Below, piece by piece: positions 45,001 to 54,819 of a stretch of DNA of 64,000 bases (position 1 is the stretch's first letter; each line of letters opens with the position of its first letter). The DNA is from Andalucia godoyi. Lineage: Eukaryota; Discoba; Jakobea; Jakobida; Andaluciidae. The position numbers and the translations under genes were made by a program. Location: contig VRVR01000062.1 of NCBI GenBank assembly GCA_009859145.1, positions 89,051-153,050 on the forward strand, given 5' to 3'. The notes under the pieces are model-generated. The model searched no databases and was not told the origin of the DNA. It saw only the letters and a program-made list of their open reading frames with translations.

Positions 45001-47518
45001 TGATTTGATGAAACGGAAGCCTGACGAGCATTGGGAGGATCCGCGAGACGTTGCGGCCATTGCTTGGGCGGAAACGCACATGGGCGACTATCCTCTTAAA
45101 CTCGATCCAGCGTATACCGTTCCGGAACATGCCCGCGTGAATGCTGATAAGAAGCGTCGACAAATTCTGTTGTTACTGGAGTCCATCTATTCGTTGCGAG
45201 TAGAATTCAATGAGCGGCTGTTTGCAATGCGGGATTTAAAGAAGCGAATGATTCCTTCGCTGCAGAAGGACGCTCGTCGGTTGACGGAGATTGAACATGC
45301 GTTGAAATCCCTGACGCAGCCGTCGTCCTATGCGTTAAAGAATAAGCCAGTGGGATCTCTTGCGTCGAAGAGAGAGGCGAAGGCTGGTAGCCGGTCGTCA
45401 AGGTCGTCGCTGTCGGCGATGTCTGATGAATCCGCATGTCGAGTGGAAGGGGCTACTGTTCAGAAAATCGGAGACTATTGGTACACTCCAAAGCTGGCGG
45501 ATCTGTTTCTTGAACTCGATCTTGATCAAGAAGAGGTGCCTGAAGAGAAACGCTACGAATACGATGCCAGTACCCTAGCCGAATTTGAAAAGTCCATGAA
45601 AGAGGAGAAGGAAAGAGCAGACAGAGAGAAGCGTGCAAAGGCAGCAGGAGGATTCGGTGGCTTTGGAGGCGGCGGTTCCGGCGGGGACAGCGGACATTCT
45701 GCACCGCAGGCATCTGGAGCGACGCAAGTGCCCCAGTCTGGAGCGGACTCAAAGGCAGAGAAGCAAGCTGCGTCTGCGGAGCCAGTCGACAAGCTTGAGC
45801 GAGAATATCTTGCTCGTGTTGCCGCTATTCCACCCTCTCCCGTAGAGGAGCACGAGATCCGCATGCGTGAAGAGTCCCTGCGCCACGAGCGGTTCCGGCT
45901 GATTCGCAAGATCTGCAAGGCCTGTGAGGCGTTTGACAGAGCGCTGGCGGAACTTGCAGAGGAGAAGCTTCGTTTGGAAGCGGATCTCAAGTCCACAGAC
46001 TCCAAACTGTTGCTTCTTGCGCAGGAGCTGCAGCTTCTTTCCGAGTTTGAGAAGCGGGATGTTTCTCTTATTCAGCGCCTAGACGGAAAACGGAAAGAGA
46101 AATCGGAAATTGTGTCCAGGATCGTCAGTTGCCAAGATCGTCTGGCTTCCAAGAAGGTCGAGATCGAGACGCTGCTGGATAAGGAGCGCACGCTGATGTC
46201 CGAGTTTGCTTCGCTCGTTCCGCAGGGCAGCGAGATGTACGACGGTCTGTTGAAGCTGTTCAAGAAGAAGGTCAAGCGACGTGCTCCGGCAAAGAGCGAG
46301 GACGCCGGGTCCAAGGACAGTAGGGACAGAGATGGTGATGACGACGAAGATGATGACGAAGATATGGACGCCGATGACTACGAGGACATGGACGAGGAAG
46401 AAGAAGAGGAAGAAAACAGCGAAGAGGATGCTGTTCTTGCCAAGCTAGGTCCAGTTGTGGATGCTGATGGACGTCCGGAGAATGTCGCTGTCGACGTTTG
46501 GTCAAAGTTGATTGATCTCCGCGAGCGCCGCATGGATCAAGAGGATGAACTCGTGGAGTTCCAAAAGTCTCTTGATGTGCTGAAAAAGGAGAACGACGGG
46601 TTGGTGACAAAAGAAAAGGTTGCGGATTCTTCGCTGAAGCTAATTGAAAAGGAAATCCAGGATTTCCAGAACGAAAAGCAGCGGAAACTCAACGAGTTGT
46701 TTATGGTCGTTCCTCTGCGTATTCACCAGTTTGTGAATTTGGTTCCTGTGCACTCGAGTTTGTTGCACAACAGTCTCAGTGATTCCACCCTTGCGGATTC
46801 TCAACTCTTGCAGCAGCAGCTACGTGGAGAGAACGAGGGCGGCGATGACGACGACGCAGGTGGTGACTCCTTTGATTTTGCGTTGTCGGAGGATTACCTT
46901 GCCACGTCAGTTGTGTTCTCGACTTCGCAGTGGGAAGGCCTCGACAAGCGCATTCAAGAAGTGCAGCGAGAAAAGAATGATTTGCGCCGGTTGATCAAGG
47001 ATTTGCGGAAAGATTCGCAAGGCTTGGTGAAGACACTCAAGGACCGCGAGGAAGTAGTTTTCCAACTTGACGCGAAGATGTACGAAGCTCAGGTTCTCAA
47101 GTTTGGCAGGCAGGTGGATCTTGATGCGCTGGAATCGGCTGCTGTGGACCCGAAGTCGGAGGAGCTCAAGGACGAACTGCAGGTTGTGGAACAGTCCGCG
47201 CAGGGAGAATCCGCGGAGCTCGATAAGCACATCTACGAGCTCAAGGCACTTGTTGCGAAGCTCACGGATGAGCAAACCAAGAAGCTGCAGGTGTTGGCAA
47301 CACAGCGCGAGGAGTTGTACCGAATGGAGCAGTCGCTGAACCAAGCGTCGCGCTCCTCGGTGTCGAAGGCGAAAGGTCAGACGGATAATCACAAGGAAGA
47401 ACGCGACGAGCTAAAAGAGCGAGTCGTTGACCAGGCTCGCGAGATTGATGCTCTCAAACAAGAAATTCTGATACTTCGAAGGAAAGGCGGTCATGTGTAT
47501 GCTCCCGTTGGCGTGTGA
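42032..47518 (+). CDS. CFAP44: CFAP44 (WDR52), WD-repeat axonemal protein
   Basis: 1828 residues. The N-terminal 850 residues hold two WD-repeat propellers (LAFSPDGTLLASVGSAPD; HIRFWKMARTF; SGSESGSLLIWDDGH; AGHDGRIRVWNADVID). The stretch GKFGKIEISDVAGFVQLPDS is a CFAP44 hallmark distinguishing it from CFAP43. The rest is coiled coil with two breaks: a Gly-rich segment (GGFGGFGGGGSGG, about 1215) and an acidic run (about 1435-1480). CFAP43 and CFAP44 tether inner dynein arm f to the doublet microtubule and control flagellar beating. ATG 42032 is chosen because the conserved N terminus begins there. The gene is intact and intron-free, so the organism builds motile cilia. Confidence 0.92.
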   Translation: MSLSPQQQLTIIRSLGFDPDRRFSIVPLDESTFILPAGHGLFLVSLLGASAGASASATYVALPQIPRASGVVCAALSPDNMVIALGLRGQSPPILLIDKRDLVSTQTVTVRASLPEGTERSYASLAFSPDGTLLASVGSAPDYLITVWNVATASTLLRAKAFGQEVFRVAFAPAELPGVLTTSGSGHIRFWKMARTFTGLKLQGAVGKFGKIEISDVAGFVQLPDSKVVSGSESGSLLIWDDGHVKATIRAHDQGAMVEFVHLTQVNGRRVILSAGHDGRIRVWNADVIDMAEVDDEEKPFEMNWMSSVRFLRESLFDKHQQVPVLIRSVSILGVAGDGKHRIAIVDGNGALVHASVDFSENSEEQIVVVDTIQSSHGQGAACFGVFDGDVFLSGGRDNVVSVYLPKVSRGSAEGSLRSLRFLGSGGLTCIARSVFRSVPCVLAGFGDGHVRIFSVANSVVTLLAVSRPLSSPVNFILPIPERDVVIVAGDKRIFVLRTSPRPQEGSFQLPSEAGKPKTSGQPSSFGLFPLGFFDWDTSVVSLGAGRTPSDILIGTKSTIVEIRLPSESAVPSEDLRESYRLALGASVPYRFRTSLPPKQSEKLPSNDAASEAPKSGDASAEDVIPEADVMVTEDIIQLHRLSSGKIFVALASTGIVEYSGSHFHSNVTEVPFEYFAKLIFSMPNITRFTVDEERSVVVVHTLLSTFIFSYATGSLVASFSVHDSPTVGCSISPSGLYVYSVASSGHLAVMSLQSSFEPSQQIPPFIDEGGMKANIDNLLNGRVVEDVECKYDMEEEKLKAEAEAQRSAAEKRKDAMRKKIAELRQFFVSLKLKGGSGIADDVWESVDPELTETLRRKFGRRLECLEKELALEMEESTLKLNKVKSIMLDSLEVERVRVKSFSYDLLYYFSSSKRWSVSSFRTPKLPPIVIQELEKVHNWLSEHAAKPRMDSPTHDSIDDDDVQSHGQNDVKEEDLPIEERKARRRERWADLMKRKPDEHWEDPRDVAAIAWAETHMGDYPLKLDPAYTVPEHARVNADKKRRQILLLLESIYSLRVEFNERLFAMRDLKKRMIPSLQKDARRLTEIEHALKSLTQPSSYALKNKPVGSLASKREAKAGSRSSRSSLSAMSDESACRVEGATVQKIGDYWYTPKLADLFLELDLDQEEVPEEKRYEYDASTLAEFEKSMKEEKERADREKRAKAAGGFGGFGGGGSGGDSGHSAPQASGATQVPQSGADSKAEKQAASAEPVDKLEREYLARVAAIPPSPVEEHEIRMREESLRHERFRLIRKICKACEAFDRALAELAEEKLRLEADLKSTDSKLLLLAQELQLLSEFEKRDVSLIQRLDGKRKEKSEIVSRIVSCQDRLASKKVEIETLLDKERTLMSEFASLVPQGSEMYDGLLKLFKKKVKRRAPAKSEDAGSKDSRDRDGDDDEDDDEDMDADDYEDMDEEEEEEENSEEDAVLAKLGPVVDADGRPENVAVDVWSKLIDLRERRMDQEDELVEFQKSLDVLKKENDGLVTKEKVADSSLKLIEKEIQDFQNEKQRKLNELFMVVPLRIHQFVNLVPVHSSLLHNSLSDSTLADSQLLQQQLRGENEGGDDDDAGGDSFDFALSEDYLATSVVFSTSQWEGLDKRIQEVQREKNDLRRLIKDLRKDSQGLVKTLKDREEVVFQLDAKMYEAQVLKFGRQVDLDALESAAVDPKSEELKDELQVVEQSAQGESAELDKHIYELKALVAKLTDEQTKKLQVLATQREELYRMEQSLNQASRSSVSKAKGQTDNHKEERDELKERVVDQAREIDALKQEILILRRKGGHVYAPVGV

Positions 47519-48546
47519 TGCCCCCCCTGGTCGTTCGTTCCCCCGAGAGGGAGACAGAAGCCATTTATTATTATATTTGGTTGAGAAAAGGGGAGTTTGT
47601 GAAATTCTTTTAATTAAAAAGAAAAGGACGTTCTTCCTTTGTGAGTTTGTGAGTTTTTTCCCTACACGGTTCTTCAGCTGCTCCTCTGTGTGAGAACTGC
47701 GAAGCGACGGTTGTTTGATGTTCATGCGCATAACGGTCAACCGTTGCTGGCTTTCTATTGGGAGGATAGCATGCCTCTTGATTTGGTTTTCGTTTTTTTT
47801 CTCTTTCCATTTTCTTTTGCGCTTTCTGTTTTGTAAAACAATGAACGTGATTTCTGTGTAAAAAGTATATTTAAAAAAAAAAAGGAGAGTAGATGTGTCC
47901 AACCTCCGACAGACAAGGCGATTGGGACAGTCGCACGAGTCGTTTAATGATTGGAGACGTCTCGTCGCCGAATGCTTACACGTCCGTAAATGAATAATAC
48001 GGACGGTAATGGGTTATATTGGCGCCTGAAAGAGAAAAGAAGGAAGGAAAAAGGAAAAAGGAAAAAGGAAAAAGGAAAAAGGAAAAAGGAAAACGAGAAA
48101 GAAGGAAAACGAAACATTCAAGAAATTGAGAGGATTTTGCGCGAGCCGCGGAACTGCGAAGCATCCGACGAAAAACCCTGAATGTTGTCGGGCCTCCCCG
48201 ACAGACAGGTATGGAGACAGCAGCTACGAACGTTGCGTTTGCCAAGAAATACCCGTTGCCACTTATTGCTATCTTGGCAACTCCGTCACACGACGCCCGA
48301 TTCGTTTCGCCCCATTTTGATCATGAAATCCCTATATAAACACGCCGCCGCGTTGCATTATGCATGTTGTTGGGTTGCAGCATTGATTATGGGTGATCAG
48401 CGATGATTATCCGTGGCTCGTGTACAATGTAGGCGATATGTATTTTTTAATTGTATTTTTTAAGAGTATTTTTTAAGTTAAATTTAAAAAGAGAAGTATA
48501 TGATGCAGAAACACGCGGACTTGGACAGAGATGTGGATTGGCACTG
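47519..48546. other. Unresolved 1.03-kb convergent region
   Basis: This lies between the CFAP44 and cyclase stops, unusually long for convergent neighbours. It holds a GGAAAAA tandem repeat (about 48046-48094). On the minus strand that repeat is a polypyrimidine tract ending CTTTCAG, followed by a short open stretch to a stop near 47976. Upstream of it lies MLRSSAARAKSSQ. A small minus-strand gene with an intron is conceivable but I could not build one. A TATATA element sits at about 48334. Confidence 0.4.
48046..48094 (+). repeat. 7-bp GGAAAAA tandem repeat
   Basis: About seven near-identical copies in the region between CFAP44 and the cyclase gene; purine-only on this strand. Confidence 0.85.
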
Positions 48547-51500
48547 TCATCCGTGCTTGTCAGATTCGTCGCTGCTTCCGAACAGGTACATGTGGCTTTC
48601 TCCAACTCCCTTGACATGAACCTTCCTTTCGACAAAGGAATACTTGTCGAACACTTGCTCGTAGGCGGGTCTTGTTAGCTGGATGGACATCGGAACACCG
48701 GTTGACTCTGCTCTCGAGGCCATGTTCACCGTTGCTCCGAACAGGTCATAGATCTTCTTCTTTGTAGGGAGAACAGCTGCCAGCAGCGGGCCCGTGTGCA
48801 TTCCCACACGAATCCTGATGTTCATGCTCTTCGCAATTTCGATCATCTCTTTTGCAAATTCCATGGAGCACTCCACTTGATTGTACTGCTTACCAACAAC
48901 ACGCAGGCCACTGGGGTCTGCTTCACCTTCAACAGCGAGTCCGCAGACTGCCATGTAGGCGTCGCCAATCGTCTTGATGTTGGTGACTCTCCATTTTGAC
49001 GCAGCATCGTCGTACCGTGAGAACAGCTGCCCGAGCATGTCCACCACTTTCTTCGCTTCCATTGTTCCGGACATTTCTGTGAACCCGACAATATCAGAGA
49101 AAATGACGGTAGCTTGCGGCACGTTTTCAATAATTGCGTTATACGACATGCTCGTGGATGCGACATCCAGTTCATCCTGCTGCTTTAGAAGCTTTTGCGC
49201 GATGTGATGTGGAAAGATGCTCAGCAGCAGGCTTATGGATTTTGCTCGCTCCTTTGCAAGCAGCGCCTGCTGTTTCTTGTCTTCTGTGACATCTCGAATG
49301 AAAAGCGTTGACACAACGTCGGGTCCCATCGCAAATACAGACAGGGAGATGTGCAAATTCATAAGTGCGCTGTCTCTCTTGTTGCAAACCACGTTGAGTT
49401 CTTCCACGTTGGTCGTCGCTTCGGTGCTTCCGGAAAACTGGTTCTTGTTCGAGAGCTTCTTCTGGCACTCCTCGAGTGCTTTTCGAATCACCTCTACTTC
49501 CTTCTCCTCGAAAAGCCTCGTCAGCTGCTCTCCCAGTATTTCGGATTTCTTGAACCCAAACAGTTTTTCTGCGGCTCGATTGTACTGCACTATCCGGCCT
49601 TGTTTGTCCAGTTCTATGAAACCTTCCGACGCACAAGCCAGGATGTTCTGCATCTTCTCCTCCCGTTCTCGTACGGTTTCTTGTATTTCCTTGTCATCCA
49701 CTTGGCGATTTTCCTCTAAAAATGCTCGAATCGCAGTTACCTTCTCAATGACGTCTTCCGGCAGAAGCAGCAGCATTTTTCGATTTCTGACATTCTCTCT
49801 CTTCAGTTTCGACAGAGACGGAAACAGAATGAAGAACGAAAACACGAAAATTGCTGCAAGATCAATTACAAACAGCGCAATTGTCCAGTTGCGATACGTG
49901 GATACGCGTGAATTGTAATAGGATTCATACACTTTGTAGAATGCCAGGAACTGATACGAAATCTCGTACTGCACCCTGATCCGATAATCCACGAATGCCG
50001 CCGGAGCGGGTTCCATGCGCCAGTATGCAGGAGAGAGTTGCTCGATTTGCATAATGTCTCCCAACATCTGAAATATCACAAACGTCATCGGGGCGCATTG
50101 ACGCTCTTCGAATGCCTGTGACGCGTTCACCAGTTCTTTAGAGTAGACTCCTCCGTAGCACGGAGACGTTGAGGAAAGCTGCGACTGCGGAGTTCCTTCT
50201 ACAAGAATTTCCGAAAACTTGGGTGATCTGTACGCACACCCTGTCAATGGTATGCCTTCTGATTTCAGCGATGGCTTTGTTGTAACCTGCTTCGTTCCAA
50301 AGAGTATTTCGTTCCAGTGATACGTCACTTCTCTTGTTAGATCCATGGCTTCTGCAATGAGCTCCTCAGGAGTCGTGCCAACGGTCCTCAGGTACAACGG
50401 ATCCGCCACAAAAGCAGCCTGCACAAGCCCTGCCATTTCCCAAAAATGCTGGTGCACATCCTCAAAAATGTGCACTTCTGCCTCGATTTCTTTGAGATCG
50501 CTAATGTAAAAACGGAAAATAACCACATTCAGCTGTGCTAGAAGACCTAAGATCACAACCGAACCCAACATTACAAAAAAGAAGACTACGTGAGGACTGA
50601 CACCGGCTTTAGCACGCATCCCTATACTCGTAACTGGGCTCGCTACATGGCCTGATGCACCCTGATTCATCTTCGATTGAGCAGCGCGACTTAGCTCTGA
50701 AGCGGTTCGTTTCGGAACGAGAAGAAATAATCGAGATATGGAAGAGCGTTCCCTCTGAAGGACAATGATGGAGGGTACGAACAGCAAAACAAAAACCAAG
50801 AAAATAACAGCGCTCACCACACCGGCAACGATGTGCAGAGAGGTTTCCCGCTGTTGAACGTCATCTTGAAATTCTTTTGCGAGTTGGTTCACTACATTCT
50901 CCCAGTTGTCAATTCCTTGCGTGATGGAATTGAAGGCGAGTTCATAATACATCAGTGAGCAGGCTGTTGCGGGTTTTGCGAAGACGTCGGTGGTAGTGCC
51001 CTGAACGAACGCTGAAACGCACTCCAACGTTCCAGACTGCAGGTCTTTAATTTGTTCCATTCCTCGAAACAGATCGAAACGTTCAGTTGCGATCACGAAA
51101 GAACTTTGTGGATCCGCCGCCGATGTGTTTTGGTACGGGACACTGAAGTGCGACATCTGATCGGTAAGAACTTTTCGCAGACTCTCCGACGGGTTTGTCC
51201 GATCCGCAAACTCTGACAACCGAAACACGAAATCATCATAGGCGTCCTCTGCCTCCTTGAAGGCCGCTACCACCTGTGTAGTCGACAAGTTCTGCAGGAC
51301 TTGGTAATGAAGAGTATCGAAAACGAAAGTCGCATGCGACAACGGTGTCTTGAGCAGAACGGACTGAAGCAGGTTGAAAGTAAGAGATGTCTCCAGTCCC
51401 TTTCCCGGTTGGGGGGCACGGAACGGAGGCGTAACGGTTGCCATGAAGATTCCGAACAGAACGCAGCTCACAATGAACAGAATAGCAATGATGAAAACCA

Positions 51501-53979
51501 TGGAGAACATTACTCTGTTGTGCGCTTGGGAATTCTTTTTCAGGACATTCCGACGTCGTTCAGCGACGGAATTCCCACCGATCATGGAGACACTTGCGGT
51601 TCCCTCGGATCCTTCTTTGTCCGTCGGCATCACCGTTGCTCTCCCTGATTTGCTCGTAGTAGCTCCGAAAGAGGATCCGATCTCACTTCCGCTGGACTCT
51701 CTTGCTGTTCTCAGTTTCCTTCCCTTTTTCGATGCCTTCCTTTGGTGGGACTGCGAGGAGTGCTGATCTTCCAGTTCTTCTGCAAGCAGCAGCAGTCGTT
51801 TTGCCTGTTGCTCATCATGCTCGACGACTTCTGCATACACAGCTGCCGCCCGGATGACGCGGACATTGGATGCATATTTCAAATGCAACTTTTTCATGAG
51901 TCTCTCGAAGGCTGTTTCATGTTGCTCAATTTCCTGGGCCACATGTGTCAGTGCCTGCACGACTCCAGTCGAATTTCCCTCGGCTTCAGAGAGCATTTTC
52001 CAGAACTTGCACTGTGCAGTCATGATGGCTCGTTTGAAATCCTCAACTTTGGACAGTTGTCTGGACAGCCATGCCGAATCCGACGTTTGCGTCCAAGAAT
52101 TGAGAGTTTCGCGAACCCTCAGCAGCCACCAAGACTCAAAGAAAAAGGACCAGCGACCAACTGCCGACCAGAATCGAAATGAAGTATCCATTCCCAGACT
52201 TCCAACTTCGACCGCTTCGGAACTGGCAGAAAACAGTCGCGAAATGGCTGTCAAGACCTGTTTTTGGCAGATTTTTGAAGACCTGCCCAAGTTCAGCAGT
52301 GTTGCGACCCGCATGCAAGTTGTTGCCACCGAGTCCGAATTCCCGTACTTCATCACGGAAATTCCTATAATTTCGGATAAATACAGACTAAGATGATTCC
52401 GTTTTTCGTCTGCATAGTGATGTTTGCAAGCAGACCTTTTCACCACATAATACACGCACTGTCGAAGACGGATCACGAACGCCCGAGGATTCCTGGACTT
52501 CCAGACAAAAAAGCGGGCAGACTCCTCGACATCCAGGGGAACATCAGCCGACGCACGTGTCCCGGACTTGGCCTCTGCCTCGGCTTGTCGGTCCTCGGGA
52601 TACGACGAATCGATTACATCGTCCAGACTGTCAGCCTCCAGATCGGATAGGTCCAGTGGTGAAACAGCCGCCGATCCGCGTCCAATGCAAAGTCTTTTTC
52701 CGGTCTCCGACGACATGCAGGTCGTCAGAAAGACCTCATTAAACTTCCACGGCTTCCAGCAAACGGCGTCCAAACAGAGCTTCGAGTGCACGATCCAGCA
52801 GACCGCAAACGCAGCAAAAAAGCAACACCCGAATAGCACAAACGGTATCTCTGGGTTCGTCACCGCAGATGATCCCCCAGGAAACGTCACAATCTCATAC
52901 GGGACTAGAAAGGACAGATAAATGCACGAGTACAGAAAAACGGTCGCAATTAACGTATTGCAGGACACGAAATCGAAGGGATATTCAATGAAAACGTAGA
53001 GGGCAGGCCCAAACTGCGAAAAGAAACCCAGCCATCCTGAATATTGGATATTTGACGGACTGGATACGTCCATGAGATGGCAGCCAAAGACGCCGAACGA
53101 CGCGATGCACATAATTCCCTCTATCGTCCGCGTTCTCATGCATGCAAAGTTGGGCAGGCATATTGGATCGGGGAAAAAGATGATCCACAGCAGGAGAATG
53201 GAGAGCCCCGAAGCGAACACCGCCACAGCCATGATGTACATGTCAATCTCTTGCTCAACGTACGCAAAATACAAAAGACACAGCTGCTGAATCGGCAGAG
53301 TTCGGGAAACAACTTTCAGAGTATAAATCAAGATTATCCGAGAGATCTTTGAAACGTCGCTTTGTTTCTGGAATGTGTAAAACAAAAGAACAAATAACAG
53401 GGCGCAAGCCCCCTGAATGCCCAAGAAGATGGAGGCGATGGCTGTTCCGTATTGCGAGACATATGCTCCAAAACAACTCTCTGACGCGGATGAAATCCAC
53501 TGTGGAAATGCCACCATTGCCCCTGCTAGCAACGTCCAGACAACCAAAAGCAGTGCGTCGAACACCGGGGAGAAAGTTCCCATCAGAGTGCTAACGGTGT
53601 GAATGTGCTCTTGAAGGGTCATTTTGCTTGGGTCCCAGACAAATCGTTCTCGCTCTATGACAGACATGGAGCCGCGTGCTTGGATTGTGAGGAAATCCTC
53701 GTCTTGCTTCTGTTTTTGCTCCTCGTTCCATTCGTCGGACGATTTGCAGAGAATGCCAAAAATAAAGGAAAAGAACGACTCTGTCCAGTACGATAAATGC
53801 CTGGAAATCCCTCCTGCAGACGAAGAACTCAAAGACAGATCGTCTGACATGGACTTTTCCTCCTGCCACGCACCCGGATCATCACTCACGGGATCATCCT
53901 GCTCACCGGAACCTCCAGAAGCACCCTGTGCTCGATACGGCGCAGCGTCGAAGGTTTCGTCGATTCCGTATCGTTTCAT
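48547..53979 (-). CDS. Multi-pass PAS-linked class III adenylyl cyclase
   Basis: 1810 residues. About 9-10 membrane segments fill residues 110-420, resembling the tiny-macrocysts-type N terminus of many protist cyclases. A cytosolic block and two further extracellular loops between membrane segments follow (about 840-1370). Then come a PAS domain at about 1425-1550 (ACASEGFIELDKQGRIVQYN) and a class III cyclase domain at about 1600-1790. Metal aspartates are in FSDIVGF and TIGDAY, and NMASRAESTG gives the transition-state Asn and Arg. The purine-selecting pair is Lys (NIKTIGDAY) and Asp (YDLFGATVN), which predicts ATP, so cAMP production. The domain is complete. It follows cilium genes and may act there (inference). 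ATG 53979 is chosen; an ATG at 54186 in frame adds only a T-rich leader product. Confidence 0.88.
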   Translation of the reverse strand: MKRYGIDETFDAAPYRAQGASGGSGEQDDPVSDDPGAWQEEKSMSDDLSLSSSSAGGISRHLSYWTESFFSFIFGILCKSSDEWNEEQKQKQDEDFLTIQARGSMSVIERERFVWDPSKMTLQEHIHTVSTLMGTFSPVFDALLLVVWTLLAGAMVAFPQWISSASESCFGAYVSQYGTAIASIFLGIQGACALLFVLLFYTFQKQSDVSKISRIILIYTLKVVSRTLPIQQLCLLYFAYVEQEIDMYIMAVAVFASGLSILLLWIIFFPDPICLPNFACMRTRTIEGIMCIASFGVFGCHLMDVSSPSNIQYSGWLGFFSQFGPALYVFIEYPFDFVSCNTLIATVFLYSCIYLSFLVPYEIVTFPGGSSAVTNPEIPFVLFGCCFFAAFAVCWIVHSKLCLDAVCWKPWKFNEVFLTTCMSSETGKRLCIGRGSAAVSPLDLSDLEADSLDDVIDSSYPEDRQAEAEAKSGTRASADVPLDVEESARFFVWKSRNPRAFVIRLRQCVYYVVKRSACKHHYADEKRNHLSLYLSEIIGISVMKYGNSDSVATTCMRVATLLNLGRSSKICQKQVLTAISRLFSASSEAVEVGSLGMDTSFRFWSAVGRWSFFFESWWLLRVRETLNSWTQTSDSAWLSRQLSKVEDFKRAIMTAQCKFWKMLSEAEGNSTGVVQALTHVAQEIEQHETAFERLMKKLHLKYASNVRVIRAAAVYAEVVEHDEQQAKRLLLLAEELEDQHSSQSHQRKASKKGRKLRTARESSGSEIGSSFGATTSKSGRATVMPTDKEGSEGTASVSMIGGNSVAERRRNVLKKNSQAHNRVMFSMVFIIAILFIVSCVLFGIFMATVTPPFRAPQPGKGLETSLTFNLLQSVLLKTPLSHATFVFDTLHYQVLQNLSTTQVVAAFKEAEDAYDDFVFRLSEFADRTNPSESLRKVLTDQMSHFSVPYQNTSAADPQSSFVIATERFDLFRGMEQIKDLQSGTLECVSAFVQGTTTDVFAKPATACSLMYYELAFNSITQGIDNWENVVNQLAKEFQDDVQQRETSLHIVAGVVSAVIFLVFVLLFVPSIIVLQRERSSISRLFLLVPKRTASELSRAAQSKMNQGASGHVASPVTSIGMRAKAGVSPHVVFFFVMLGSVVILGLLAQLNVVIFRFYISDLKEIEAEVHIFEDVHQHFWEMAGLVQAAFVADPLYLRTVGTTPEELIAEAMDLTREVTYHWNEILFGTKQVTTKPSLKSEGIPLTGCAYRSPKFSEILVEGTPQSQLSSTSPCYGGVYSKELVNASQAFEERQCAPMTFVIFQMLGDIMQIEQLSPAYWRMEPAPAAFVDYRIRVQYEISYQFLAFYKVYESYYNSRVSTYRNWTIALFVIDLAAIFVFSFFILFPSLSKLKRENVRNRKMLLLLPEDVIEKVTAIRAFLEENRQVDDKEIQETVREREEKMQNILACASEGFIELDKQGRIVQYNRAAEKLFGFKKSEILGEQLTRLFEEKEVEVIRKALEECQKKLSNKNQFSGSTEATTNVEELNVVCNKRDSALMNLHISLSVFAMGPDVVSTLFIRDVTEDKKQQALLAKERAKSISLLLSIFPHHIAQKLLKQQDELDVASTSMSYNAIIENVPQATVIFSDIVGFTEMSGTMEAKKVVDMLGQLFSRYDDAASKWRVTNIKTIGDAYMAVCGLAVEGEADPSGLRVVGKQYNQVECSMEFAKEMIEIAKSMNIRIRVGMHTGPLLAAVLPTKKKIYDLFGATVNMASRAESTGVPMSIQLTRPAYEQVFDKYSFVERKVHVKGVGESHMYLFGSSDESDKHG

Positions 53980-54819
53980 TTTCAGACAAAGAAGAGAAGA
54001 GAAGAGAAGTGAAAGCGCAGCAAAGATGATAAAAGGGTTTTCTCTTGTTTTTTCTTTTTTCAGTAAATTTAAAACAAAAAACAAAAACAAAAACCCAAAA
54101 AAAAAAAACCATAACAGAGAAAACAAATGGAAAAATGATAAGGAAAAAATCCGCGAGCACCGGCAAACGCACAGAACGAGGACCATTCAAACTGCTGTAA
54201 GTCTTTTCGGTTTTCCCTGTTTCCCCGCTCGCCAAACCCTTGAATCATTATTGATCGTCATCGGCTACGCTGTCCCCGGAGACAGATCCAAGGACACATG
54301 TTTTTTTATTATTATTAATTTGGAGCGAGCACCAACTCTTCGATGCAGGTTGCTCTGCATTACAGGATCATCGCAACCAACATATTCACCAATCGGTTCA
54401 ACGCTCAAAAAATAAAAAAATGAACGCTGGAGAAAACAAAATGTGGTTGGCGATGTTGCACATCGCATGCGCAATTCTCTGACGACGCCTTTTGCCTTTG
54501 CTCCTTCTTGTTCTCTGTCTTGAAAAAGCGCATTCCGAACGCAAATCGACGACACCTTCATGATTGGATAATCATCAGCTTGCTCAGAAAGCAGCGACGA
54601 GAGGGGAATCAACGGGCTTCTTGGTTCTAGGCATCTTTGGGCATGGCCGGTCTGAGTTTGTCGGGAAGATTACCCTTTGGAGCCATGGGATGCTTTGTCT
54701 CTGACGAGGTGCTGCTTGAGGGTTCGATTATAAAAACCCAGACAGACAGAAAAACAAGTGAAGAATGAAGAAATTCCAGACTTGACGACGGTAAGAAAAT
54801 CGTGTGGTGTTGTTGAGTC
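53980..54819. other. Unresolved 840-bp region upstream of cyclase and glucosidase genes
   Basis: A-rich cyclase leader, then short frames. The minus-strand frame ending at 54627 (PMAPKGNLPDKLRPAMPKDA) and the one at 54265-54612 look faintly protein-like but share no domain. They could be parts of a small spliced gene. No RNA gene recognised. Confidence 0.4.

Noticed and set aside
53980-54186. 69-codon N-terminal extension of the cyclase from an ATG at 54186
   Set aside because: It encodes almost only Phe and Leu from a T-rich leader; the ATG at 53979 has an A-rich context like other starts. Not fully excluded.
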